Numbered from the stretch's first letter, positions 8,080 to 16,679 are shown. The stretch is 64,000 nucleotides of DNA from Streptomyces canus (GCF_030816965.1 NZ_JAUSYQ010000002.1:2947001-3011000); one strand, 5' to 3'. A program made the numbers and translations. Notes: a model not told the origin generated them from the letters alone.

Positions 8080-9504
8080 TCACCCACGACGCGTCGCTGT
8101 GTCAGCCTCGTCGAATGCGCTGCCGAACGGAGTGCCGCCGAGTCGACCGCGTAGAACGAAGTCGGCTTGCACGGCCGCACCGGACTGGAGCAGCTTTTGG
8201 TGCACTACCGGTGTTTGTCCGGAATGCGAGACCACAACGCTGATGTACCCCTCTGGCAGCCCGGTCACGGCGTACTCCCCCTCCGCGTTTGTCGTGGTCC
8301 GAACCAACTGCCGACCGCGAGTGTCGATGACCGTTACCGCGGCATGGCGCACGGGTCGCTGCTGGGCGTTGCGGACGGTGCCGAAAAGCATGGGCACCGA
8401 CTCGCCGAAGTGGTGATGATGGTGGACCGGGAGCGCAGTGGGCGTGGGCGTCTCCACGGAGGGGTCCTCGACCGGTGGCTCCTCGACATCTTCCTCGGTG
8501 TCCAAGCCCTGTCGCGCAATCTGGCGGTGATGCCGCCAGGCATCGAGGCCCGACAGAGCCAGGCCTACCGTGATCCATGCACAGAGCACGAGGATCGGCC
8601 TGAGCACCCCGGCACCGTCGAAGTACAGGAATCCGCGCAGAGCGTCCACCGCGTTCCCCAGCGGCATGACGTCGTGCAGGTACTGGAAGAACGTCGGTAG
8701 CATCGCGACGGGTGCGACACCGCTGCTGGGAACGCTGAGCACGATGAACAGGCCCATGCCCACTGCGGGGAAGAACTGCTTGGTGAAGGGTGCGACACCG
8801 GAGGAGAAGGTGGCCACCGCCGTGGTGAGCAAGAAGGCGACCACCATGGCCGAGGGGTCGTCGGGAAGGTAGTCCAGCCCCACCCCGGCCAGGAAGCCCA
8901 CGGAGCTGAGGAGGGCGGAGAGGCCTACGACAGTCAGCAATTTCCGGCGCCGGTTGAAGGTCACCGCTCGCAGCAGCGTGGTCGCGAGGATGTAGCCGGG
9001 AATGCTCCAGGCAACTCCGAAGTAGACCAGGGTGGTTCCCATCTGGTCTTTTGCCACAGTGGGCGCCACGTCCTCGACCTGCAGCTTCACGCGGTCATGC
9101 GCGGCAATTGCGCCGAAGTCCTTGATGAGAGCCTGCTCGAGTGAGGCTCCGTTGGCCTTGGCCACGTAGAGCACACCGTGTGTGCGCCCGGGGACGTAGC
9201 CCGCCACGGCATCACGGTCGAGTACTGCTCGGCGGGCTTCTTGGCCGCCGGCCACATCGGTGACGTCGAATCCGCCGGGGTGCTGTCGCTGCACGACTGC
9301 CTCGACACCGGAGTCCAGTGCGCTGTGAGCGACTACGACCTTCGCATGGTGAGGCTGAGGCGCATGCAGAGCCGGGGCCATGCAGAACAGGAGGCCGAGG
9401 AAGAGGATGGTGGGGAACCACAAGGCTTCGGCCAGAGTCCTGGCCGGGTGTGCCCCCTGGGGGCGTTCGATCCGGTGCCTCACAGATCCACACCCGGGAC
9501 GCAT
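8080..9504 (-). CDS. Multi-spanning membrane protein with C-terminal CarboxypepD-reg-like domain
   Basis: A 474-aa protein whose membrane part resembles YhgE/ABC-2-type permeases: one N-terminal helix (about residues 28-45), an extracellular region of some 115 residues, then about five helices between 160 and 320. An acidic linker (about 330-355) with five consecutive His is followed by a beta-sandwich of the carboxypeptidase-regulatory type (about 370-455, including TNAEGEYAVTGLPEGYISVV). With six helices that domain would be cytoplasmic, which is unusual. Two palindromes GTACCGATCGGWAC lie 177-228 bases upstream and match the operator of the TetR gene at 10935, so TetR control, as for exporters, is plausible. 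I cannot name the function. Confidence 0.75.
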   Translation of the reverse strand: MRPGCGSVRHRIERPQGAHPARTLAEALWFPTILFLGLLFCMAPALHAPQPHHAKVVVAHSALDSGVEAVVQRQHPGGFDVTDVAGGQEARRAVLDRDAVAGYVPGRTHGVLYVAKANGASLEQALIKDFGAIAAHDRVKLQVEDVAPTVAKDQMGTTLVYFGVAWSIPGYILATTLLRAVTFNRRRKLLTVVGLSALLSSVGFLAGVGLDYLPDDPSAMVVAFLLTTAVATFSSGVAPFTKQFFPAVGMGLFIVLSVPSSGVAPVAMLPTFFQYLHDVMPLGNAVDALRGFLYFDGAGVLRPILVLCAWITVGLALSGLDAWRHHRQIARQGLDTEEDVEEPPVEDPSVETPTPTALPVHHHHHFGESVPMLFGTVRNAQQRPVRHAAVTVIDTRGRQLVRTTTNAEGEYAVTGLPEGYISVVVSHSGQTPVVHQKLLQSGAAVQADFVLRGRLGGTPFGSAFDEADTATRRG

Positions 9505-9680
9505 CGATGAAGGCCGTACTTGCGGGCCTCATTGCCGGGCTTGTCGCCGGGCCTTCGCAAACTCAGCGAGGGTTCATGCATGCGGACCCCATGCGTTGCG
9601 CTCCTCTGCGGTGGAGCCAGCTCCATGGCGCCTTCTCCGTTCCTCGCACCTGACTGCCGCCATTGCACACATTCGTTACT

Positions 9681-9694
9681 GTACCGATCGGAAC
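9681..9694. promoter_or_regulatory. TetR-type operator, copy 1
   Basis: GTACCGATCGGAAC, one mismatch from a perfect palindrome. On the other strand its 3' flank ACAGT is the same as at the two other copies. Confidence 0.6.
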
Positions 9695-9718
9695 ATCTAT
9701 GCTCAGCGGAGCCTACGC

Positions 9719-9732
9719 GTACCGATCGGTAC
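9719..9732. promoter_or_regulatory. TetR-type operator, copy 2 (perfect palindrome)
   Basis: GTACCGATCGGTAC, perfect 14-base palindrome followed by AGT. It matches the site just upstream of the TetR gene at 10935. Confidence 0.65.
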
Positions 9733-9792
9733 AGTCAAAACGCGCCTGGACCCGCCGGCGTCGAACGCCGAACCACTGGCGCAGACCACGCG

Positions 9793-10175
9793 TCAGACGA
9801 GCAGTCGGTAGGGGTGGGTCACGGCGTCCACCAGCGCGTCCAGCCACTGCGCCGCGAGCGCACCGTCCACGGCGCGATGGTCGACGGAGACCACCAGGGC
9901 CAGGACCGAGGCGGCGACCACCTCCGACTCGCGTACCACCGGGGTGGGGCGCACGGCGCCGACGGCGAGGATCATCGAGTGCGGGGGGTTGATGACGGCC
10001 GCGAACTCGTCGACGCCGTACATCCCGAGATTGGTGACGGTGATCGAGCCGCCCTCCAGGTCGCGTTGGCTCAGTGAGCCCTCGTCGGCCTGCCGGACGA
10101 GGCCGCGCACTTCTGCGGAGACCGCGCCGATGGGCTTGTCGCCGACCGCGCGCAGCACGGGGGTGACCAGTCCGC
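9793..10175 (-). pseudogene. C-terminal fragment of a lipoyl acyltransferase (E2 of a 2-oxoacid dehydrogenase)
   Basis: The last 120 or so residues of an E2 catalytic domain remain: GLVTPVLRAVGDKPIGAVSA, ITVTNLGMYGVDEFAAVINP and the active-site segment SVDHRAVDGA with the catalytic His. Homology starts abruptly at about 10175. The lipoyl domain, the E1/E3-binding domain and half of the catalytic domain are missing, and no start is evident beyond an internal ATG at 10158. No E1 or E3 gene is adjacent. It is almost certainly a deletion remnant. Confidence 0.75.
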
Positions 10176-10274
10176 GGGCACAGCCTCCGCCTGGACGAGA
10201 ACGTCGAGCCGCACGTGGTGTTCTTCCCGCCCACCGACGGCAGCGCCGACCACGACCACGGCCACAGGCACTGA
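10168..10274 (+). pseudogene. Possible C-terminal tail of an unidentified gene
   Basis: On the plus strand a short open stretch reads HSLRLDENVEPHVVFFPPTD and ends in a His-rich tail (HDHGHRH) before TGA. An in-frame stop lies close upstream, so no complete gene exists. It abuts the E2 remnant on the other strand and may mark the other side of the same rearrangement. The family is unknown and this call is tentative. Confidence 0.3.
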
Positions 10275-10425
10275 CGGACAGCCACCGACCGGGCTCATTT
10301 CACAGTGCCGGCTGCGGGCAGGCCTTCCCGCCGCCGGCCCGTAGCCCCCGGCACAGGGCGCGACTCAGGTTCGAATTTGACGGCTATGGACGTCGCGGTC
10401 GCCCCGGCCGAGGGATGATGGTCCG

Positions 10426-10878
10426 GTGGATACTTCGCCAGCACACCGACCGGCCGGCGACGGCCCGAGCACCATCGTCACCGGCGTGGACGGCTCGCCG
10501 ACCTCACTGCGGGCGGCCGCCTACGCGGCAGGGCTCGCGCGCCGCCAAGGAGCCCGGTTGGTCGCCGTCCACGTCGCCCATCCACCGGTCACGGCACACC
10601 TCGCTCCGCTGGTCGAGGCGGAGTTGCGCGGCACACTGCGGGAAATCACCGAGGAGGTCAGGGGCGAAATACAGCAAGGCGCCGGGCATGTCGGCATGAA
10701 CATCGACTTCGTCGCCGTAGACGGCGACCCATACGGACAGCTCGTCCGGGTGGCCGACGAACTCGAAGCGGACGCGATCGTAGTGGGCGCGTCGGCACAC
10801 ACCGGACACCGCATCGTAGGCTCGCTCGCGGTTCGGTTGGTGCGCGCCGGGCGGTGGCCGGTGACGGTAGTGCCCTGA
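10426..10878 (+). CDS. Universal stress protein (UspA) family
   Basis: A 150-aa cytoplasmic protein with one Usp domain. The beginning, TIVTGVDGSPTSLRAAAYAA, is the usual beta1-alpha1 of UspA. The C-terminal VVGASAHTGHRIVGSLAVRL corresponds to the nucleotide-binding loop G-x2-G-x9-G(S/T), with the first glycine pair imperfect. The GTG at 10426 is in frame with the domain, and GAGGG lies upstream. It ends 32 bases before the operator of the TetR gene and may be co-expressed with it. Usp proteins bind ATP or AMP and accumulate under stress; the exact role here is unknown. Confidence 0.88.
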   Translation: MDTSPAHRPAGDGPSTIVTGVDGSPTSLRAAAYAAGLARRQGARLVAVHVAHPPVTAHLAPLVEAELRGTLREITEEVRGEIQQGAGHVGMNIDFVAVDGDPYGQLVRVADELEADAIVVGASAHTGHRIVGSLAVRLVRAGRWPVTVVP

Positions 10879-10910
10879 TCAGTCGGGACACCGACAGCGC
10901 GACCCCATGC

Positions 10911-10924
10911 GTACCGACCGGTAC
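10911..10924. promoter_or_regulatory. TetR-type operator, copy 3
   Basis: GTACCGACCGGTAC, perfect palindrome 10 bases before the TetR start codon at 10935. The downstream flank AGT is shared with 9719-9732. It suggests autorepression, with transcription beginning very close to the start codon. Confidence 0.7.
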
Positions 10925-10934
10925 AGTCCGGGGC

Positions 10935-11504
10935 ATGCCTCGACCGGTCAATGTCGAAAAGCGCGCCGAGTTGCTGCGGGAAGTGGTGGCGCACCTTCAG
11001 GACCACGGACTCGCGCAGATGTCGCTGAGCCCGCTCGCCGAATCCATCGGCACCACGAAACGCATGCTTCTGTACTACTTCGGCAGTCGTGAGAATCTGC
11101 TGGCGCAGGCACTGATCGCCAACCGACCCGATGCCCGTGCGATGTTCGACGACGTCCACGACGTCGCCGACCTGCGTCGGGCCGCCCGCACGTTGTGGGA
11201 GGCGATGACCGTCGGGGAGCAGTCCGGACCGATTCGTATGCTCTTGCAGCTGTTGAGCCTGGCCGTCACCGACCCGCAGCAGTACGGCGAGCTGGCCGCC
11301 GACACCGTTGAGGTCGTGATCGGGCCCATCGCCGCCGCGTACGTCCGGCTGGGCCACCCACCGGAGCAGGCACGAGCCGCAGCCACGCTGCTTGTTTCCG
11401 GCTTGCGCGGATTGTGCCAGGACCGCCTTGTGACCCATGACGTCGCCCGTACCGACGCGGCAGCCGATCGTCTCATCGACGGAGCCACCGCAGCGCCTCG
11501 CTGA
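10935..11504 (+). CDS. TetR family transcriptional regulator
   Basis: A 189-aa repressor. The start chosen is the ATG at 10935, because an earlier in-frame codon would place the operator inside the gene. The helix-turn-helix is within LAQMSLSPLAESIGTTKRML followed by LYYFGSRENLLAQAL (about residues 24-60). The helical C-terminal domain has the usual TetR length. The palindrome GTACCGAYCGGWAC occurs just upstream and twice at 9681-9732, so the protein probably represses itself and the membrane-protein gene at 8080-9504. The ligand is unknown. Confidence 0.87.
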   Translation: MPRPVNVEKRAELLREVVAHLQDHGLAQMSLSPLAESIGTTKRMLLYYFGSRENLLAQALIANRPDARAMFDDVHDVADLRRAARTLWEAMTVGEQSGPIRMLLQLLSLAVTDPQQYGELAADTVEVVIGPIAAAYVRLGHPPEQARAAATLLVSGLRGLCQDRLVTHDVARTDAAADRLIDGATAAPR

Positions 11505-11595
11505 CCCACGGCGCTGATCACCCACCGCTCCCCCGGAACCCGTCTCCCATCGGAAACGGGTAAGCACTGGGGCCCAGGGTGGTCGCATTGAGGCG

Positions 11596-12348
11596 TCAGG
11601 ACAGTTCGAGTCCGCCGTCGACGGTGAGCACCTGCCCGGTGAGCCAAGCGGTGTGGGGGCCTGCGAGCCGCAGGATCCAAGCGGCGATCTCAGCGGGGTC
11701 ACCGCGGCGGCCCAGCGGGATTCGTACGGCCTCGTCGGCTTTGATCTGGTTGATGGCCGCGTCCGGGAGACCGGCGGCGGTCAGGGCTTCGCTTTCGGTC
11801 GGCCCGGGGGCCACTGCGTTGACCCGGATACCGTCGGACGCCAGCTCCAGGGCCCAGCTGCGGGTGAGCTGTTCGAGCGCGGCCTTGGACGCGGCGTAGT
11901 GACCGGCACCGGCCGCAGGTCGGTGCCCGAAGGTGCTGGAGACGTTGACGATCGCCCCGCGAGAGGCTTTGAGATACGGCAAGGCCGCGCCGGCCAGCAG
12001 GCTGGGCGCGACGACGTTGACGGCCAGCAGTTGGGTGATACGGGCCGCTGTGGCCTGCTCCAGCGGCATCGCGGCGAACGCTCCGGCGTTGTTGACCAGG
12101 ACATCGATGCGACCCCACCGGCTGAGGGCGGCCTGGACAACCGCCTCGGGTGCGTCGTCCTGGGTGACATCGACGGAAAACGGCACGATGGACGGATGCT
12201 GCGCGGCGCTCTCCGCGAGGGCGTCCGGTCGGCGGCCGACCCCCAGGACGTGAGCGCCCGCGCCGGCGAACATGGCCGCGGTCGCGCGTCCGATCCCCGA
12301 TCCGGCTCCGGTCACGACCACGACCTGATCAGCGAAGTGACTGTTCAT
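11596..12348 (-). CDS. SDR family oxidoreductase
   Basis: A 250-aa classical SDR: TGAGSGIG at residues 13-20, NNAG at 86-89, Ser137/138, Tyr151 and Lys155, and a C-terminal TGQVLTVDGG, which is typical of the FabG-like branch. The ATG at 12348 is preferred to an upstream TTG because it places the Rossmann motif at the usual distance. It is divergent from the ArsR gene at 12429. The 80-base gap holds three tandem TGTTCGW units, a probable operator, so the ArsR protein likely controls it. The substrate is unknown. Confidence 0.9.
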   Translation of the reverse strand: MNSHFADQVVVVTGAGSGIGRATAAMFAGAGAHVLGVGRRPDALAESAAQHPSIVPFSVDVTQDDAPEAVVQAALSRWGRIDVLVNNAGAFAAMPLEQATAARITQLLAVNVVAPSLLAGAALPYLKASRGAIVNVSSTFGHRPAAGAGHYAASKAALEQLTRSWALELASDGIRVNAVAPGPTESEALTAAGLPDAAINQIKADEAVRIPLGRRGDPAEIAAWILRLAGPHTAWLTGQVLTVDGGLELS

Positions 12349-12378
12349 CGGCTCTGGTGCGGACACAGCAAACTCCAA

Positions 12379-12410
12379 TGTTCGATGTTCGATGTTCGTC
12401 GAATGTCGAT
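12379..12410. promoter_or_regulatory. Tandem TGTTCGW repeats in the SDR/arsR divergent region
   Basis: TGTTCGA (12379-12385), TGTTCGA (12386-12392) and TGTTCGT (12393-12399) run head to tail, followed by CGAATGTCGA, which adds an inverted partner (TTCG-T-CGAA). It lies between the two divergent starts and is the likely site of the ArsR-type protein. Confidence 0.5.
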
Positions 12411-12428
12411 TGACGTTAACATGTGGGT

Positions 12429-12767
12429 ATGAGAGACCCGCAGCACCCCGACCCCGGCGACATCACGCTCATCCGCGTGCTCGGCGCGCTCAGCGACCCG
12501 ATCCGGCTCGGTCTCGTGCGGCTACTGTCCGATGGCCAGGAACGTGGCTGGGGAGAACTGCGGACACCCGTGGGTAAATCCACCTTGAGTCACCATCTGA
12601 AAGTCCTGCGGGACGCGGGCATCACCCGCACCCGTCAGGAAGGCACCCGCTGCTTCGTCCAACTGCGCCGTACCGACCTTGACACCCGGTTTCCGCACCT
12701 GATGGCAGCATTGCTCTCCGTGGCGGCCGCCGACGGTATCGGCGAAGACGTCACCGCGACCAAGTGA
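12429..12767 (+). CDS. ArsR-type winged helix-turn-helix regulator
   Basis: A 112-aa DNA-binding protein with a single winged helix-turn-helix: LIRVLGALSDPIRLGLVRLL at residues 13-32 and the recognition helix KSTLSHHLKVLRDAGI near 54-70. No CxC metal-binding pair is present, so it is probably not a metal sensor; it belongs to the ArsR-like group that often controls redox enzymes. The ATG at 12429 is chosen over the GTG six bases earlier. It is divergent from the SDR gene and probably regulates it. Confidence 0.88.
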   Translation: MRDPQHPDPGDITLIRVLGALSDPIRLGLVRLLSDGQERGWGELRTPVGKSTLSHHLKVLRDAGITRTRQEGTRCFVQLRRTDLDTRFPHLMAALLSVAAADGIGEDVTATK

Positions 12768-12784
12768 CGGTCGTCCGGGGCCAC

Positions 12785-13189
12785 TCAGTTCGCATCATTC
12801 GGTTCGGATCGCAAGGTCGTGGGCGCCCCGGTGGCCATGTCCTCGGTGGCCATGTCCTCGGGGGCCGACGCCGCAGAACCCGCGTTCCGCGGCGGAGCGA
12901 TCACGAGACGGGACGGTGCGGGGACGAACGACGCCTGGGGTGCCGGGGCTTTCTCGCGGCCGCCGTTGGCGATGACGACGGCGATGTAGGGCAGGCCGAT
13001 ACCGAGGACCAGCGCGACAAGCGCAACGGGCCGTTCGACGTTCCACAGAGTGGCAGCCAGGATCACCGACACCGTACGCACCGACATGGCAATGACGTAG
13101 CGTCGCTGCCGGCCGCGGACGTCCTCGTTCAGCCCCTTCCGCGCCGCGGTGATCCGGAAGACCTGGACCTTGTTCTGCTTGCTGATCAC
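12785..13189 (-). CDS. DUF3099-like small membrane protein
   Basis: A 134-aa protein with two hydrophobic segments (about residues 33-50 and 55-74, TVSVILAATLW and PVALVALVLGIGLPYIAVVI) after a basic N-terminus, and a Pro/Ala-rich cytoplasmic tail with the short repeat EDMAT-EDMAT. This layout matches DUF3099 proteins of actinobacteria; no function is known. About 85 bases upstream lies TGTCACA-N16-TGTC on the same strand, so the gene belongs to the putative sigma regulon of this window. Confidence 0.75.
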   Translation of the reverse strand: MISKQNKVQVFRITAARKGLNEDVRGRQRRYVIAMSVRTVSVILAATLWNVERPVALVALVLGIGLPYIAVVIANGGREKAPAPQASFVPAPSRLVIAPPRNAGSAASAPEDMATEDMATGAPTTLRSEPNDAN

Positions 13190-13273
13190 GCTTCATCGCC
13201 TGCCTGTCTTGGCACTTCCTTCAGCCCGCGTCTCTCGCAGGAGAACGTCGTGGACGGTCGTGCTGTACGTATT

Positions 13274-13300
13274 GACAGCATCGCCGCCGCATCTGTGACA
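13274..13300 (-). promoter_or_regulatory. ECF41-like promoter TGTCACA-N16-TGTC (DUF3099 gene)
   Basis: On the minus strand TGTCACA (13300-13294) is followed after 16 bases by TGTC (13277-13274). The start codon at 13189 lies 85 bases downstream. Confidence 0.75.
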
Positions 13301-13319
13301 GCAGTCCCCGCGAAGGTCC

Positions 13320-14189
13320 TCACCAGGGGCGGGCCGGGTTGACCGAACTCGCCGTCCCCTCCGCGATGGGCAGCAAGGACAGGAGTTGCAGGTTGGTGTG
13401 GCTCTCCGTGCCCGGTACCGCTGTGTAGACGACGAGCCGCTGCGACTGCTCCGGGTCCACGAGCGTCTGGCAGTGCAGTTCGAGCGCCCCGACCTGTGAG
13501 TGCAGAAAGCGTTGGGAGGCGCAGTGGGGCCCCAACACGAGGTGTTCGTGCCACAGTGCGGCGAATTCGGTGCTCTCCTGGCTGAGTGCGTCGACCAGCT
13601 TCGCGGCACGGGAGTTCTCGCCGTCGTGTGTGTAGGCGACGTGGAGGTCCGCTGCCATCAGACGGCTGTGTGCGGCGTGGTCGCTCTCGGGATGTACGAG
13701 CCGGGAGGCCGGGTCGGTGAACCAGCGGTAGTGGGCGCTGCGCGCCAAGCCCGTGTAGGCGGTCTCGTCGCCCAGGAGCGCAACCGCGGGCCGTGTTTGC
13801 TTCAGAGTTTCGCCAAGGTGGTTCATCACCTGGGCGGGGGTGTCTTCCAGACGGTCCAGGATGCGCATCATTCCTGGACTGATGTGGTCACCGCGCCGCA
13901 CCCGGCGAGGTGCGGTGTGGCCGGCGATCCAAAACAGATGATCTCGCTCTGCCAACGACAGATGCAGACCTCGGGCTATTGCGGCAAGCACCTGCTCAGA
14001 CGGGTGAGGGCCCCGCGGTTGTTCGAGCCGGCCGTAGTAGTCGACTGATATGTCGCACAGTGCCGCGACTTCCTCGCGGCGCAGTCCACCCGTGCGCCGG
14101 CGACGTCCACGGGGCAGACCCACGTCCTCAGGCTGCAGTGACTCTCGGCGCGCCCGCAGGAACGCTGCCAGTGCTGCTCGGTCTGCCAT
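13320..14189 (-). CDS. XRE-type regulator with MmyB-like ligand-binding domain
   Basis: A 289-aa regulator. The N-terminal helix-turn-helix (about residues 37-75) has the RTGGLRREEVAALCDISVDY motif, followed by YYGRLEQ, characteristic of the actinobacterial XRE/MmyB group. The remainder (about 105-280) is the PAS-like MmyB ligand-binding domain, which contains the usual YRWFTDP segment. The start ATG is preceded by GAAGGAGAAGGGGAAG. Such genes usually control a neighbouring oxidoreductase, but here the gene lies next to a decayed folD remnant and has no obvious partner. Confidence 0.9.
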   Translation of the reverse strand: MADRAALAAFLRARRESLQPEDVGLPRGRRRRTGGLRREEVAALCDISVDYYGRLEQPRGPHPSEQVLAAIARGLHLSLAERDHLFWIAGHTAPRRVRRGDHISPGMMRILDRLEDTPAQVMNHLGETLKQTRPAVALLGDETAYTGLARSAHYRWFTDPASRLVHPESDHAAHSRLMAADLHVAYTHDGENSRAAKLVDALSQESTEFAALWHEHLVLGPHCASQRFLHSQVGALELHCQTLVDPEQSQRLVVYTAVPGTESHTNLQLLSLLPIAEGTASSVNPARPW

Positions 14190-14628
14190 GGCTTCCCCTT
14201 CTCCTTCTTACGGGGCCGTGCCGACTTCCACGGGGTGTCGGCACCGGGATGCCGGGGTGCCGGGGGTGGGCCGGCCTGAATGGATCCGGTGCGTGGAAGG
14301 CGGCTGCGGCCGGCGCGTGGGTGGGGGGCCGCGCGCCGAGCCGCTTCGCGGCGGCTTCCACGGTCTGCGCGAGCAGGACGGCAATGGTCATCGGCCCGAC
14401 ACCGCCGACAACCGGGGTGAAGGAGCATCCCGGCCGGTTTGCCGGGAATCCCCCCACGACTGCGTGCTTGCCGGCGAGGCCGACGTCCCGTACGCCTCCC
14501 ACCTCTGCGCGGTGACGTCGGTGCTGGAAGTGAACGAAGCCACCGCCAGCATGATCACCGCAGGATGACCTTGCTGGCGGCAGTCGGACGTGCTTGTGTC
14601 ACGCGGTCGAAGTTCCCGCAGACACGGT
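14190..14628. other. Intergenic with a folD remnant
   Basis: No intact gene between the XRE regulator and the amidase gene. About 14330-14505 (minus strand) is a broken folD piece (separate entry). The rest is unassigned. Confidence 0.6.
14330..14505 (-). pseudogene. folD: Remnant of folD (methylene-THF dehydrogenase/cyclohydrolase)
   Basis: The minus strand encodes GLAGKHAVVGGFPAN joined to TPVVGGVGPMTIAVLLAQTV and EAAAKRLGA. In intact FolD the first piece (LAGKHAVVVGRS) and the second (TPVPGGVGPMTIA.LL.NT) lie about 100 residues apart. Here they are nearly adjacent, so an internal deletion has occurred. No N-terminal half is present. The match to the C-terminal signature is clear, so this is a pseudogene. 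Confidence 0.7.
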
Positions 14629-16551
14629 CTAGTTGTCTTCCCAGTGCCGCGTGGCGGTGGTCGCGGTGACGTCATTGGCGTAGACGAGTGCCACGCGGTG
14701 GTTGTACTGGATGGTGTACATCTTCTTGCTGCCGATGACGACCGTTCCCGATGAGGCGAAGTAGTCGTCGGTGGCTGTCGCCGGCTGGGTGGCGACGTAG
14801 GCCTGGCCCGCCGGGACCGAGTACATGCTCAACGGTGCTTGCGTCGACGCGCCCAGACCGGCGGGGTACTCGGACTTGTCCGGGTAGCTGGATCCGTAGA
14901 CGGCCACGGGTGTGGTGCCTGCGGGCTTGATGATCTTCACGCCGTAGACGGGCCGGGTGTTCTTGCCCGCGGGGTTGTGGAACCAGACCTTGGCGCCGCT
15001 GTACCAGACGGCAGTCCAGTCGCCCTGAACCTCGGCGACGACAAACTGCTGGCCGGCCTGTGCGGTGCTGCCCCAGTCGTTGATTCGATTCGTGCCGGCA
15101 GTGGTCCCATGGATCGCCTGGTCACCGAAGAGAGGTGCCTGCGCGTCGGGAGCGGTGCGCAGGTACACGAAGTTCGACGCCTGCTGCTTGTCCGTGCAGG
15201 ACGTCGTGGCGCCGGTCGGATCGTCGGACGGGCAGACCTGGACCGTCTGCACATTGTCGTCGAAGGGCGGGTCGATGGATACGACCGAGCCCTCGGACGG
15301 GACGCTGGGCAGTCCGCTGATGGGGCGGCCGAGCAGGCGCATGAAGTGGTCCCAGTCCCAGCCGTTGCCCGGGTCCCAGTGCATGCCGGACACCAGCGAG
15401 GAGTTCGGCCCGGCAACGTTGTCGTGGCCCACGACGTGCTGACGGTCCAGGGGGATGTCGAAACGGTCCGCAAGGTACGTCACGAGGTCGGCCGTGGCCT
15501 GGTACTGCGCCTCGGTGTACCAGGTCGCGCCCTGCACGGCGTATCCCTCGTGCTCGATACCGATGGAGTGCAGGTTCGTGGAGTAGTTGCCCGCGTGGAA
15601 GGCGATGTTCTTCGTGGGCACCATCTGCGTCACCGCGCCGTCCGAGGACCGCATCACATAGTGCGTCGAGGCGACGTTCTTCGGGTCTGCGAGTCCCGCG
15701 ACCCCGGCGTCGTAGGAGCCCTCCAGGTCGTGGATCACGATGGTGTCGATCCGTATGCCGTTGGCGGGCCGGTTCGAGACCTGGCCGCCGGCCGGAGAGC
15801 CGGCGACAAACGTGCAGGCCACGGTCGACGGACATTCAGTGGCGGCGTCTGTCGTGGCCTTGAGCCGCAACTCGTCGATCTGCGCATCCGCGGTCCGCAC
15901 CGAAGGGCTGGCTTTCAGCTGGACCCGACCGTCCTCGGTGGCACGGGCAGCTCCGCTGCGGATGGTGCCGTAGACACGGTTCGCGAAGCGAACGGCGCCC
16001 TGCCTCTGGGTCGACTGGCTGTAGCGGGCCACAGCGCCGTACCACTGCGACGGATCTTCCGGCGTGCCGTCAGTTACCTGCTTCGCGTAGGAGGCAAGGA
16101 GCGCCGCACCGCCTCGAATGTTCTCTGCGGGGTCCTTCCGCAGTGTCTCCGGGCTCTGTCCGGTGAGCTTGGCGGCAGCCTGCAGCGTGTGCAGGGCCGG
16201 ATTCGAGGCGAGGGAGGCAAGGTCACTGCGTCCCGCGGCACCCGCGTCACCGCCGGCGAGCATGGCCGGGGTGACGTCGGTGAGGTGCATGGGCCCAAAA
16301 CCGCCGTCGGTGCTGGGCTGTGCGCCGTGTGACTGCCACCCCGACTCCTGGTAGGCCACGCCGAGCAGGACGCTGACGGGAACGTGGTACTCGGCGGCTG
16401 CCGCTGTGAAGTCCTGCTGCCGGGAGTCGCCGTGGGAGTCGCCGGCACCGTCGGCCAGCGCGGTGAACGGCACGGTAGCAAGGCCCCCTGCTACCAGCGC
16501 GCCGATCGCAAGGACGACCGAGGGACGGAGCCGCACTCTTCTTTTGTGCAA
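14629..16551 (-). CDS. Secreted peptidoglycan hydrolase: SLT-like domain plus N-acetylmuramoyl-L-alanine amidase
   Basis: About 640 aa. A signal peptide (basic RLRP, then a hydrophobic stretch ending near AxA) is followed by a lysozyme/lytic-transglycosylase-like domain (about 45-190; [16 protein letters not shown] with the catalytic-type Glu). Next is an Amidase_2 domain (about 275-420) with zinc-type His in VIHDLEG, VVGHDN and MHWDPG. The C-terminal third is beta-rich (SH3-like), probably for wall binding. The proposed TTG start at 16551 has AAGGA nine bases upstream and sits right before the signal peptide; longer readings lack this. The promoter TGTCACA-N16-TGTC lies about 100 bases upstream. 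It likely acts in wall remodelling. Confidence 0.85.
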   Translation of the reverse strand: MHKRRVRLRPSVVLAIGALVAGGLATVPFTALADGAGDSHGDSRQQDFTAAAAEYHVPVSVLLGVAYQESGWQSHGAQPSTDGGFGPMHLTDVTPAMLAGGDAGAAGRSDLASLASNPALHTLQAAAKLTGQSPETLRKDPAENIRGGAALLASYAKQVTDGTPEDPSQWYGAVARYSQSTQRQGAVRFANRVYGTIRSGAARATEDGRVQLKASPSVRTADAQIDELRLKATTDAATECPSTVACTFVAGSPAGGQVSNRPANGIRIDTIVIHDLEGSYDAGVAGLADPKNVASTHYVMRSSDGAVTQMVPTKNIAFHAGNYSTNLHSIGIEHEGYAVQGATWYTEAQYQATADLVTYLADRFDIPLDRQHVVGHDNVAGPNSSLVSGMHWDPGNGWDWDHFMRLLGRPISGLPSVPSEGSVVSIDPPFDDNVQTVQVCPSDDPTGATTSCTDKQQASNFVYLRTAPDAQAPLFGDQAIHGTTAGTNRINDWGSTAQAGQQFVVAEVQGDWTAVWYSGAKVWFHNPAGKNTRPVYGVKIIKPAGTTPVAVYGSSYPDKSEYPAGLGASTQAPLSMYSVPAGQAYVATQPATATDDYFASSGTVVIGSKKMYTIQYNHRVALVYANDVTATTATRHWEDN

Positions 16552-16652
16552 GATGCTGATCCTTATGCGGTTGAAAACCTGTCGAAGAAGCCACCGCCGG
16601 GCGGTCGAGCAGCCCAATCGCTGGAACGGTCCGGAGGCGCCGATGCCAACAT

Positions 16653-16679
16653 GACAGGCCAGCCAGGCGAGTTGTGACA
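16653..16679 (-). promoter_or_regulatory. ECF41-like promoter TGTCACA-N16-TGTC (amidase gene)
   Basis: On the minus strand TGTCACA (16679-16673) and TGTC (16656-16653) are 16 bases apart. The proposed TTG start at 16551 is about 100 bases downstream. Confidence 0.75.

Larger units (their letters stand above)
9505..9792. other. Intergenic operator region
   Basis: Contains two copies of the GTACCGATCGG palindrome and presumably the promoter of the membrane-protein gene. No protein-coding signal was recognised. Confidence 0.6.
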
